64,000 bases of DNA, taken from positions 1 through 64,000 of the forward strand of contig CAIXRH010000337.1 in NCBI GenBank assembly GCA_903921785.1. The letters run 5' to 3'. Shown here in pieces: positions 16,006 to 23,565 of this stretch (the first letter of the stretch is position 1; every line of letters starts with the position of its first letter). Source of the DNA: an uncultured Pseudomonadota bacterium. GTDB taxonomy: Bacteria; Myxococcota_A; UBA796; SXON01. The translations under genes were made by a program, and so were the position numbers. The notes under the pieces were generated by a model that was given only the letters and a program-made list of their open reading frames with translations, ran no database searches and was not told the origin of the DNA.

Positions 16006-16750
16006 GCGGCGCCTCCCGGGGGCCGACGCCCGCCTTGGTGAGCCGGCGGAGCACGCCGGAGTCCCCCTCTTCGTCCACCTCGACGGTGATCGCCGCGCGG
16101 TCCAGCTTGAACCAGTCGATCACGGCGAGGATCCCCTCCCCGTAGCCGCTGGTCGCGGTGGAGACGAGCACGAGCGTGTCCGGAGAGGCGACGTGTTGGC
16201 GAACCCAGGCCTCCGCCGCGTCGATCCCCACGGGGCGCGCGCGCACAGGGTCCCACACCGTGAGCGCGACGCCGAGCGCAGCGCAGGCCAGCGGCAGCGG
16301 CGTGCCCGGCACGATCAGGCCGAGCAGCGAGAACGCGAGGATCACCGAGAAGGCCCACTCGTGCGGCCGTCGCACGTCGAGCGCCAGCGCCACGATCCGC
16401 CGAATCGGCCGCCGGACCGGCTCGCCGACGATGAGCGTCCACGCGGCGGCCCTCGGCCAGCCGCCCCCGCCGGAGCGCAGCGCTACGGCGACCAGCGCCG
16501 CCAGGAGCGCCGCCGGCCGACCGACACCGGGCAGCGCCCATCCGAGCGCACCCGCCACGACGGCGACGAGCGCGGCGGCGAGCGCGTCCCGGTTCGCGGG
16601 CACCCGCGCGGGGTGACCGAAGACCCGGACCGGCACGCCGAGATCGCGAAGCCGAGCCTCCAACGCGGTCACTCCGCTTCGGGCGCGGGCGCCCACCAAG
16701 AGCGGAGGGCTGGAGGCGGCGGGCGGCGCTGCGGCAGATACGACGGACAT
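15974..16750 (-). CDS. Multi-pass membrane protein of unknown function
   Basis: About 258 residues from an ATG at 16750; an in-frame start at 16804 is possible but adds a non-conserved-looking Arg/Pro leader. A short cytoplasmic alpha/beta beginning ([20 protein letters not shown]) precedes at least four hydrophobic segments (ALAAALVAVVAGALGWALPG; AALLAALVAVALR; FSVILAFSLLGLIVPG; PLACAALGVALTVW). The soluble C-terminal 100 residues (LVLVSTATSGYGEGILAVID, AAITVEVDEEGDSG) faintly recall a peptidase-like alpha/beta core, but no catalytic set is visible. It is coupled by overlap to the surface-protein gene downstream. TATGCT 19 nt upstream of the start may be a -10. Confidence 0.6.
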   Translation of the reverse strand: MSVVSAAAPPAASSPPLLVGARARSGVTALEARLRDLGVPVRVFGHPARVPANRDALAAALVAVVAGALGWALPGVGRPAALLAALVAVALRSGGGGWPRAAAWTLIVGEPVRRPIRRIVALALDVRRPHEWAFSVILAFSLLGLIVPGTPLPLACAALGVALTVWDPVRARPVGIDAAEAWVRQHVASPDTLVLVSTATSGYGEGILAVIDWFKLDRAAITVEVDEEGDSGVLRRLTKAGVGPREAPRDLAGSRVRG

Positions 16751-16838
16751 CGGATGCCCGTAAGCATACCCCGGCGCCGCGCGACCTTGCCGAACGGGGT
16801 GCAACCCCGTAGGATTGCGCCGCAGCGAGGGTCATCGG

Positions 16839-17603
16839 ATGCGTTTCCGCGGAAAGGAATACACGGGCAAGGGGCAGGTCATCGCCATCGTCGACAGCGG
16901 CGTGGACGTTCGCGACCCCCGATTGGCCAAGGCGAGCCTCACCGGCTGGAACATCTCGCTCAACGCTACCGCCCACGCGTTGTTGGCCTCCGACTTCGCG
17001 GATGAGAACGGGCACGGCACCGAGATCGCCGCTGCGGTGCACGCGGTCGCCCCCGAAGCGCAGCTGATGTGCATCAAGATCATGGACGCGAAGCTGCGCA
17101 CCAGCGCCGACCTGATGGCGGCCGCCATCGAGACCGCCGCGCGCAACGGCGCCTCCGTCATCAACCTCTCGCTCGGTACGCCGAACATGGGCAAGGCGCT
17201 CCTGTTGCGCGACTGCTGCGCGTTGGCGGTGGAGCGCGGCGCGGTGGTGATCGCCGCCGCTCACCCGAAGGGAGAGCGGGCCTACCCGGCGGACCTCCCC
17301 GAGGCCGTGGGTGTCGCCAGCCACCCGGACTGTCCGGCGGAGAAGTTCTACTACTTCGCGCCGCACCGCTTCCCCGCCCGGCAGTGGGGCGCGCTCTCCG
17401 GCAAGTTCCTCGGCCACGGGTACACCGCGGTGGCGGCCGGGCAGGAGCGCGGCGCGTACAAGGGCTCGGGGCTCGCCACGGCGAACCTCAGCGCCCGCAT
17501 GGCCTGCCTCCGGGAAGCCCTCCCCGGTGAGCCGCCGGTGAACGTGATCGAGCATCTCCGCCAGATCGCGCTCACGCCGGTGCCCGAGATCGGGTACGCC
17601 TGA
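16839..17603 (+). CDS. Subtilase-fold (S8) protein lacking the catalytic serine
   Basis: 254 residues with a clear S8 peptidase framework: VIAIVDSGVDV (Asp19), DENGHGTEIAAAV (His59) and SVINLSLG. The usual oxyanion AAGN segment reads AAAHP, and the GTSMATP serine block reads KGSGLATANLSA (209-220), with Gly at the serine position. Asp and His are therefore kept while Asn and Ser are lost. There is no signal peptide or prodomain, so it is probably a cytoplasmic binding or regulatory pseudoprotease unless Ser210 substitutes. GAGGG seven nt before the ATG supports 16839 over the in-frame TTG at 16815. It heads a coupled five-gene operon. Confidence 0.75.
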   Translation: MRFRGKEYTGKGQVIAIVDSGVDVRDPRLAKASLTGWNISLNATAHALLASDFADENGHGTEIAAAVHAVAPEAQLMCIKIMDAKLRTSADLMAAAIETAARNGASVINLSLGTPNMGKALLLRDCCALAVERGAVVIAAAHPKGERAYPADLPEAVGVASHPDCPAEKFYYFAPHRFPARQWGALSGKFLGHGYTAVAAGQERGAYKGSGLATANLSARMACLREALPGEPPVNVIEHLRQIALTPVPEIGYA

Positions 17604-17604
17604 G

Positions 17605-19059
17605 GTGCTCTGGCTCGTCGCCACCGCGGCCGCGAGCCCGATGGAGTTCTATGGCTTCGGGGCCCGGAAGATGGGCCGAGGCGGCGGCGGCGTGGCCCTC
17701 TCCGAGGGCGCGGAGTCGATCCTCCAGAACCCCGCCGCGCTCGCCGGGCAGCGGTACCCCCAGGCCTCCCTCGGCTACGTGGACGTAGGCACCGAGTTCA
17801 CGCCCATCCCCGACGTGTACTGGGACACCAACCGCGACGGGCTGGTCGACGACGAAGACCCCCCGCTGGACGTCGGCCCGCACATCGATCCCGTGCGTGG
17901 CTTCATGCTCGGCGTCACCCGGCCGATCGGCCCGATGTTCTCCTTCGGCCTCGGCCTGTTCCTGCCGACGGACCGGCTGATCCGCCTGCAGACCTTCGAG
18001 CCCCAGCTCCCGACCTACTTCCTGTACCAGAACCGGGCTCAACGCTACGAGCTGGCGATCGGGGCGGGCGTACGTCCCATCTGGGGACTCTCGATCGGCG
18101 GCGGCTTCCAGATGATCCCGCGCGCGAGCTACTCCATCGACGCCACGATGGACCTGACCGTCTCCGGCGCCCAGTCCGGCGACACCGAGGCGGGCGATGT
18201 GGTGGGCGTGGCGCTCGACGTCCATGACATGTCGCTGGACCTCCAGCCCGGCTTCGCCCCGATCGTGGCGCTGCACTGGGACGCCGGCCAGGCGATCCCG
18301 GCGCTCGACGGCCTGCAGATCGGCGGCTCCTGGCGCGGCGAGGCCGGCCTGCCGGTGGACGTCGACATCAACCTCCAGGTCAACGCCCGCTCCGCCGACA
18401 TGGGCGACCTGGATCCGGTGGTGCTCCCCTTGTACCTGGGGATCAGCCTCGGGGTGTTCGACCACTACACCCCCGAGCAGCTCAACCTCGGCGCCGCCTA
18501 CACCATCGCCCACACCGCCACCATCACCGCCGATGTGAAGCGCACGGCGTGGGACCAGATGACGCCGAGCATCGCGCGCGTCACCCACCTCACGGTCAAT
18601 GGCGCCGGGATCGAGATCCCCGATGGCGAAGCCGGGGACGGGAACCCGTTCGACGTGGTGCTCCGGCCGACCTGGTCGCCTCGCCTCGGGGTGGAGGTGG
18701 CGATGCCGCGGTTCAAGCTGTGGCCCCGCTTCGGGGAGTGGGAGATCGACGTTCGCGGCGGCGTCGGCTTCGAGCCGACCCCGCTGGTGAGCCAGTCCAC
18801 GGACACCGCGCTCCTCGACGGTGACCGCACGCTGTTCGCCCTCGGCCTCGGCTTCGAGCACGACGACCCGTTCCGCACCGAGGGCAACGAACGACGGATG
18901 CGCCTCGACGGCTTCTTCCAGTACCACATCGTGCAGTCCGGCTCACTCGATCGGGGAGACCCGGGCACCCCCACGGCGGGTTATTCGGTGGACGGGTCGC
19001 CGATCCCCATCGGCGGGCACCTCCTGGCCGCCGGCGTGCAGTGGGGTCTCGAGTACTGA
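17605..19059 (+). CDS. FadL/OmpP1-like outer-membrane beta-barrel protein
   Basis: 484 residues from a GTG one nt after the preceding stop. A minimal signal peptide (MLWLVATAAASPM) leads to FGARKMGRGGGGVALSEGAES and LQNPAALAGQ, the N-terminal hatch pattern of FadL/OmpP1/TodX long-chain fatty-acid and hydrocarbon channels. Alternating amphipathic strands and a C-terminal GVQWGLEY strand ending in an aromatic residue follow. A calcium-like loop (DTNRDGLVDDEDPP) is inserted near residues 72-90. The likely role is uptake or export of a hydrophobic compound through the outer membrane. Its last nucleotide is shared with the next gene's start. Confidence 0.8.
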   Translation: MLWLVATAAASPMEFYGFGARKMGRGGGGVALSEGAESILQNPAALAGQRYPQASLGYVDVGTEFTPIPDVYWDTNRDGLVDDEDPPLDVGPHIDPVRGFMLGVTRPIGPMFSFGLGLFLPTDRLIRLQTFEPQLPTYFLYQNRAQRYELAIGAGVRPIWGLSIGGGFQMIPRASYSIDATMDLTVSGAQSGDTEAGDVVGVALDVHDMSLDLQPGFAPIVALHWDAGQAIPALDGLQIGGSWRGEAGLPVDVDINLQVNARSADMGDLDPVVLPLYLGISLGVFDHYTPEQLNLGAAYTIAHTATITADVKRTAWDQMTPSIARVTHLTVNGAGIEIPDGEAGDGNPFDVVLRPTWSPRLGVEVAMPRFKLWPRFGEWEIDVRGGVGFEPTPLVSQSTDTALLDGDRTLFALGLGFEHDDPFRTEGNERRMRLDGFFQYHIVQSGSLDRGDPGTPTAGYSVDGSPIPIGGHLLAAGVQWGLEY

Positions 19060-20432
19060 TGAGCGGATCTGTCTCCGAACTCTGCGGCTGGGCAGCCGCC
19101 CTCACTCCCTCGCAGCTCCCGCCCGACGTGGCTCGGGCCGCGCGGCTGCAACACCTCGGCCTGGCCGGGGCGTCGCGGCGCCTCGCTCCCCTGCCCTCGC
19201 GCGCCGCCTGCGGCAGCGGACCGGCCGGAGAGCTCGCCGCGTTCCTCCTCTATCACTTCGACGACTCGCTGCTGGGCGGGCGTGTCAGCGCCGCCGCCCT
19301 GCCGCTGGCCTGGGCGGGACCGTCCGGCACCACCGACGAGCTGATCGCGGCCACGGTCGCCGCGAACGAAGTGGCGGGCCGCGTGGGCCTCGCCGGCTCC
19401 CTGGGCCGCGGCCCCGGAGAGGTCGACGTGCGCCCGCTCCGCGCCGGCGCCGCCGTGATGCGCGCCCGGCTGGAGCATGCCAGCGCCGCCGCCATGACCG
19501 CCGCCGTGGAAGCCGCCCTGGAGTCTTCGGCGCCGGTGCCGCTCGGCGAGGTCGCCACGGCGGCCGGGGCGGCGCGGATCGCGGGAGAAATCCTCGGTGG
19601 AGGCGGTATCGGCGGGGCGAACCCGGCGCGGATCGAGGCCTGGGGCGGCGCCGGAAACGTCTGGTTCACCCGCACGCTCACCTGTCCGCGGTTCCCGGGC
19701 TCTCCCGGGGCGAACGTGGCGCTCGACGCGCTGGACGTGATCCTCGGTCGGCACCTCAAGGCCGCCGAGAAGCGCCTGCGCGCCGATCAGGTCGAGCGGG
19801 TCGATGTGCGGGTGAGCTTCGCGTCGGCGGTCTGCGCCAAGGCCACGGAGGGGCTCACTCCGCCGGCGCTCGGGGCGTGGTCGCTGGCCGAGGCCCTCTC
19901 GCTGCTGCTGGTGCACCACGAGCTCGGGCCCGAGTGGCTGGAGAGCGGCGCGTCCGGGGAGAAGGCGGAGGAGGTCGCGGCGCTCGCCAGCCGCGTCACG
20001 ATCACCCCCGACTGGAAGCTCTCGGCCCGGCGGCTGCGGGTGCTCGCGCAGGCGCTCGGCCCGGTGCTGGGGCCGGTCGGCGTGGCCAAGCTGCTCCGGT
20101 CGGCGCGGCCACACCTCGGCGGCGAGCTCGACGCCGACCAGCTCGTGCCCCTGTTCCGCGAGCGGCCGTGGGAGGCGCTCACCGGCCTCCGCAAGCGCGG
20201 CGGGCTCGACGCGTGCGACCTTGTCTCGGCGCGCTGCTACCCCGCCGAGGTGAAGCTCTACACCACCCGCGGCGGCTGGTGGCCCGAGCGCCGCAACACC
20301 CCCACGGGCATCGCCGAGGGACTCGAGGGCGCCGCGCGCGCCCGCTTCGGGAACGAAGCCGCGGCCGAGTCGCTGCTCGCCGCCCGGGGCGACAAGCCCG
20401 CGGCCGAGTGGATCGCGGAGCTGCGCGCATGA
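19059..20432 (+). CDS. Divergent MmgE/PrpD-family protein
   Basis: 457 residues from an ATG overlapping the porin stop (TGATG). The N-terminal helical part (LGLAGASRRL, YHFDDSLLGGRVSAAALPLA, TDELIAATVAANEVAGRVGLA) follows the MmgE/PrpD pattern. The second half (CPRFPGSPGANVALDALDVI, ADQVERVDVRVSFAS, AWSLAEALSLLLVHHELGPE, ASRVTITPD) matches the substrate-domain landmarks. Members are 2-methylcitrate or cis-aconitate decarboxylase/dehydratase enzymes. Identity looks low and the strict KxYPCC-H stretch is altered, so the substrate is unknown. Its place between a FadL-like channel and membrane proteins suggests catabolism or modification of an imported hydrophobic acid. Confidence 0.6.
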   Translation: MSGSVSELCGWAAALTPSQLPPDVARAARLQHLGLAGASRRLAPLPSRAACGSGPAGELAAFLLYHFDDSLLGGRVSAAALPLAWAGPSGTTDELIAATVAANEVAGRVGLAGSLGRGPGEVDVRPLRAGAAVMRARLEHASAAAMTAAVEAALESSAPVPLGEVATAAGAARIAGEILGGGGIGGANPARIEAWGGAGNVWFTRTLTCPRFPGSPGANVALDALDVILGRHLKAAEKRLRADQVERVDVRVSFASAVCAKATEGLTPPALGAWSLAEALSLLLVHHELGPEWLESGASGEKAEEVAALASRVTITPDWKLSARRLRVLAQALGPVLGPVGVAKLLRSARPHLGGELDADQLVPLFRERPWEALTGLRKRGGLDACDLVSARCYPAEVKLYTTRGGWWPERRNTPTGIAEGLEGAARARFGNEAAAESLLAARGDKPAAEWIAELRA

Positions 20433-20926
20433 TCGCCACCTTGCATGTGCTCAACCTCCTCGCCGGCACCATCCACGGCGGCGCGCTGCTCGTGTTCGCG
20501 CTGCTGCTGAACTTCCGGAAGGCCATCCCCCACGTGAAGACGTGGGACGTGGTGCGGGTGTACCGCGCCTTTGGCGCCGGCATCGGCCTCTCCCTGGGCG
20601 CCTTCGTGCCCACCGAGCTCTACCGGCACATCCTCGGGATGAACGCGGGGGCGAAGCTGCCGCAGGCCCTGGCCCTGCGCTGGGACAGCACGGACCACAG
20701 CTTCAACTCTGCGAAGATGATCCTGCTCTTCGTGCTGTGGGTCTCCTACATCCACCTCGAGGTGTGGACCATCGAGCCCACCCGCCGGCTGGACAAGGAC
20801 GGCAAGGTCACCGACGTGGCGGCCTACGAAGCGGCCACCAACCGGATCGCCCGGCAGTTGGCGTTCAACGCGGTGGTCTTCGCCACGCTCCTCTCGCTCG
20901 GCGCGCTCACCCAGGGCTGGATGTGA
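20429..20926 (+). CDS. Four-helix membrane protein of unknown function
   Basis: 165 residues; the ATG overlaps the preceding stop by 4 nt. Hydrophobic segments lie near residues 2-26 (HVLNLLAGTIHGGALLVFAL), 46-63, 96-113 (MILLFVLWVSYIHLEVW) and 146-163. His6 and His16 in helix 1, His67 and His88 in the loop, and His109 in helix 3 could in principle bind heme or metal, as in small CopD- or cytochrome-b-like proteins. No motif proves this. It is translationally coupled on both sides. Confidence 0.65.
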   Translation: MIATLHVLNLLAGTIHGGALLVFALLLNFRKAIPHVKTWDVVRVYRAFGAGIGLSLGAFVPTELYRHILGMNAGAKLPQALALRWDSTDHSFNSAKMILLFVLWVSYIHLEVWTIEPTRRLDKDGKVTDVAAYEAATNRIARQLAFNAVVFATLLSLGALTQGWM

Positions 20927-21066
20927 TCCACCCCCAGGAGATGGCGCCGTGGCACGTCGGGGAGTGGGTCTTCTTCGTGGCCGCGAACCTCATCATCATC
21001 TACTTCTGTGCACCCAAGGTGCTGGTGGATGTGCGGAAGTGGCTCGGGGGGCGGAAGGCGGTCTGA
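20923..21066 (+). CDS. 47-residue single-pass membrane microprotein
   Basis: GTG at 20923 overlaps the previous stop by 4 nt; an ATG seven codons in is an alternative. One hydrophobic helix (WVFFVAANLIIIYFCAP) is followed by a positively charged tail (KVLVDVRKWLGGRKAV), giving an N-out, C-in tail-anchored layout. It is the last cistron of the five-gene operon, and the position suggests a small subunit of the neighbouring four-helix protein. Its coding status rests on the overlap and the strong membrane character. Confidence 0.55.
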   Translation: MIHPQEMAPWHVGEWVFFVAANLIIIYFCAPKVLVDVRKWLGGRKAV

Positions 21067-21250
21067 GCGGGAAAGGCCGGGAAGAAGCTGGCGCCGAGGG
21101 GCCCCTGCGTCGAGCGGCGCGCCGACCGAGGTCGGCGACGTCCACGCCTCGGCCGTTCCCTGCGTTCGTCGCTTCGTTTGCAGAACGGCACGGAGCCCGC
21201 GTTGCCCGGTCCCGGGAACCCGGGGTAGAGGCCGCCGCCAGAGGACTCCC

Positions 21251-21442
21251 ATGCTCTCCCGAATTCCTCTCACACCCGTTCGCGGGGTGGATGCGCCTTC
21301 TGTCGTGTTCGTGGGCTCGGGCGTGAAGCCCGCGTGGACGCCTGCCGAACGTTTCGCACCGGTGCTGTCGCGTGCGGTGTTTCGTACGCGGTGGCTCGAC
21401 TCGTACGCGACGCCCTGCCACGCCCACGGCCGATCGTTCTGA
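21251..21442 (+). CDS. Candidate 63-residue upstream ORF (leader) of the decarboxylase operon
   Basis: An ATG with AGAGG six nt before it opens a 63-codon frame ending 8 nt before the decarboxylase ATG, which itself has only a weak ribosome-binding site. Translation of this frame could therefore couple to or regulate the decarboxylase. The product (MLSRIPLTPVRGVDAPSVVF, ending CHAHGRSF) has no recognisable domain. The rest of the 21067-21450 gap (21067-21250) shows no gene, repeat or clear promoter. Confidence 0.35.
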   Translation: MLSRIPLTPVRGVDAPSVVFVGSGVKPAWTPAERFAPVLSRAVFRTRWLDSYATPCHAHGRSF

Positions 21443-21450
21443 GTTCGGTC

Positions 21451-22920
21451 ATGCCCGACGCCGCGATTCGCCCGGTCATCGAACACATCCACGCCGCATC
21501 GCGCGCGTTGCGGTCGCGGGAGCTCCGGGAGTCCCTCCGGCACATCGGCAGCGAGGACGCGGCGCTGCTCCGCCGGGCGATCCTGCGGGTCACCGCCTTC
21601 GTCGACGACTCGATCTCCAACCCGGTCCTCGGCTCCCTCTTCGCGCGCACGGCCGAGGACCCGGTGAACGCCCTGGCCGCCGCGCTCGCCGAAGCCTACG
21701 GCGTGGCTCGCACCTACCCGGGCACCACCGGCACCACGGGGCTCAACGTGCCCGCGGTGCTGACGCTCGCCCACGAAGGCGAGACCATCGCGGTCGCCCG
21801 GGATTGTCACGTGTCCGTCATCGGGGCGCTCTGCCTCTCGGGCGCCACGCCGGTGTACCTGGAACCGCCGTTCGACGCGGCGCGCGGGCTGATGCTCCCG
21901 CCGACGCCCGCGGAGGTCGCCGCCTTGCTCAACGCGAACCCTGCCGTGAGGGCCCTCGTGGTGACGATGCCGACCTACCACGGGCTGATGGGGGACGTGG
22001 CCGGGGTGGTCGCCGAGTGCCACCGACGGGGGGTGCTCGCCATGGTGGACGAAGCGCACGGCCCTCACTACCGCTTCCTCCGGGCCCTCGGGTACCCCGT
22101 ATGCGCGGAAGACGCCGGCGCCGACGTGGTGACGCAGTCCACCCACAAGGTGCTCTCGGCGCTGAGCCAGGCTTCGCTGCTCCACTTCAACAACCTCGGG
22201 CTGGTGATGCGCTACGAGGAGTTCCAGTCGATGGGCTTCCAGTCCACGTCGTTTTCGTACCCCCTGTTGATGTCGATCGAGCAGGCCATCGAGCGCATCA
22301 CCTCCCAGGGGCACGACGACTGGCTCGCGGCGCTCGACCTCGCGGCGCGGCTCGGCCACATGGCGGGGCGGATCGAGGGCGTCACCGTCCTGGGCGAAAA
22401 CGTCATCGATGGCGTGCGCGTCGTCGGGCGAGACCGCTGCCGCGTCACCCTGGATGTGCGCGGCACGGGCTGGACGGGGTACGCGCTCGCCCGCGCCCTG
22501 GCGGAGCGGGGCAACGTCGTGGAGATGGCGACGCAGGACCTGCTGCTCTTGCTCGTGAGCCCCAGCGTGTCGGAGATGCAGGTGGACACGACGATCGCGG
22601 ACCTGCTCGACATCCTGCATGACGACGTCCCGCCCCATCCGGACCCGGCCTTGCTGGTGCCGCCGCCGCTGCCGGAGCAGGTGCTCACCCCCCGGCAGGC
22701 CACCCTGTCGCGAGCCCGGATCCGGGTGCCGCGGCGGGAGGCCGTCGGCCGCGTGAGCGCCGAGACCATCGGCGCGTACCCGCCGGGGCAGGCGATCTTC
22801 GTGCCCGGGGAGCGGATCCACGCCGAAGGGGTGGAGTTCCTGGAGGGGGTCGTCGCCAGCGGCGGGCACCTCAAGCGGGTCCACGACGACGACTTTCAGA
22901 CGATCGAGGTGCTCGCGTGA
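21451..22920 (+). CDS. PLP-dependent Orn/Lys/Arg decarboxylase, short form
   Basis: 489 residues of the fold-type-I ornithine/lysine/arginine decarboxylase family. YPGTTGTTGLNV and ARDCHVSV are the phosphate and substrate loops, DEAHGPHY (200-207) holds the PLP-ring Asp and His, and THKVLSALSQAS carries the Schiff-base lysine at 233. The N-terminal receiver-like wing of the 700-residue inducible enzymes is missing, as in compact Bacillus-type members. The product should be a diamine or agmatine. The ATG at 21451 is preferred to an in-frame site at 21334 because the extension lies inside the candidate leader ORF in another frame. The stop overlaps the downstream membrane gene (GTGA). Confidence 0.85.
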   Translation: MPDAAIRPVIEHIHAASRALRSRELRESLRHIGSEDAALLRRAILRVTAFVDDSISNPVLGSLFARTAEDPVNALAAALAEAYGVARTYPGTTGTTGLNVPAVLTLAHEGETIAVARDCHVSVIGALCLSGATPVYLEPPFDAARGLMLPPTPAEVAALLNANPAVRALVVTMPTYHGLMGDVAGVVAECHRRGVLAMVDEAHGPHYRFLRALGYPVCAEDAGADVVTQSTHKVLSALSQASLLHFNNLGLVMRYEEFQSMGFQSTSFSYPLLMSIEQAIERITSQGHDDWLAALDLAARLGHMAGRIEGVTVLGENVIDGVRVVGRDRCRVTLDVRGTGWTGYALARALAERGNVVEMATQDLLLLLVSPSVSEMQVDTTIADLLDILHDDVPPHPDPALLVPPPLPEQVLTPRQATLSRARIRVPRREAVGRVSAETIGAYPPGQAIFVPGERIHAEGVEFLEGVVASGGHLKRVHDDDFQTIEVLA

Positions 22921-23264
22921 AAATCCCGCCGGTCGTCGTCATCCTCGCCTGCGCCGCGCTCAGCACGCTCACGGACACCCTCGGCACGCTCTACTGGGAG
23001 TCCCGCTCCGGGCTCACGCTCGGCGCGACGATCGTGCTCGCCCCGTTGGTCTTCGTCCTCTTCGGGTGGGTGGGCGCGAACCAGGGGCTCGCGACGGCCT
23101 CCGGCTACACCAACTCGCTCATCGTGGCCGGGCCGATCCTCGTGGGGCTGCTCCTCCGGCGGGAGTTGGCGCAGGTGTCGGCGTTGCAGCTCGTCGGCCT
23201 CGGCCTCATCTTCGTGGGGATCGGGATGGTGGCGCTGTTCCGCCCCGCTGTCGCTACGCCTTGA
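22917..23264 (+). CDS. SMR/EamA-like four-helix membrane protein, possible polyamine exporter
   Basis: 115 residues from a GTG overlapping the decarboxylase stop by 4 nt. Four hydrophobic helices have the size and Gly/Ala pattern of small multidrug-resistance or half-EamA transporters. One helix ends LYWESRSG, carrying a membrane-proximal Glu, and the C-terminal helix LVGLGLIFVGIGMVALFRP is the most typical. By analogy with spermidine-exporting MdtIJ, it may move the amine made by the decarboxylase or exchange it for precursor. That link is inferred from coupling only. Confidence 0.65.
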   Translation: MKIPPVVVILACAALSTLTDTLGTLYWESRSGLTLGATIVLAPLVFVLFGWVGANQGLATASGYTNSLIVAGPILVGLLLRRELAQVSALQLVGLGLIFVGIGMVALFRPAVATP

Positions 23265-23419
23265 GGCCCAGCGCCCACGAAGGGCCCGGCGGGCACGACG
23301 GTGAACCCGCCGGGCGCCCGGGACTTCGCGCGGGTCCACCCGGCGTCGGCGATCGGAGCGGCGGCGTCCCCCACGACGGCGGGCGTATCGGAGCCGCACG
23401 CGAGGAGGAGAAGGAGCAT
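23105..23419 (-). CDS. Doubtful short lipoprotein ORF, possibly a gene remnant
   Basis: On the minus strand an ATG at 23419 starts MLLLLLACGSDTPAVVGD, an excellent lipobox (Cys8), preceded by GGGCGC but no ribosome-binding site. After about 50 plausible residues (WTRAKSRAPGGFTVVPAG) the frame runs into the antisense of the SMR-like gene for 160 bp, where its composition is that of a shadow frame. It may be the 5' stub of a lost lipoprotein gene. Confidence 0.25.
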   Translation of the reverse strand: MLLLLLACGSDTPAVVGDAAAPIADAGWTRAKSRAPGGFTVVPAGPFVGAGPQGVATAGRNSATIPIPTKMRPRPTSCNADTCANSRRRSSPTRIGPATMSELV

Positions 23420-23496
23420 GCGCCCAGCATGACCGCTCCCGCGCGCGACGGGTTCCCGAATCGATCGTTTTCGCGACGGTCGGTTCTTCGGTCTGC

Positions 23497-23549
23497 CCTG
23501 CCCTCCCGGCCCGACCCCACCCTCGCGAGCCAGGACCAACGTCGGCGCC
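23497..23549 (+). repeat. 3'-flanking element R2, copy 2
   Basis: Reads CCCTCCCGGCCC, spacer, CACCCTCGCGAGCCAGG, ACCAACGTCGGCGCC in the plus direction. It is one of the best matches to the family but the only copy not next to a stop codon: the SMR-like gene ends 232 bp upstream. If it acts at transcript ends, the decarboxylase operon could extend to here. Confidence 0.7.
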
Positions 23550-23565
23550 CGCGATAGGCGAAGGC

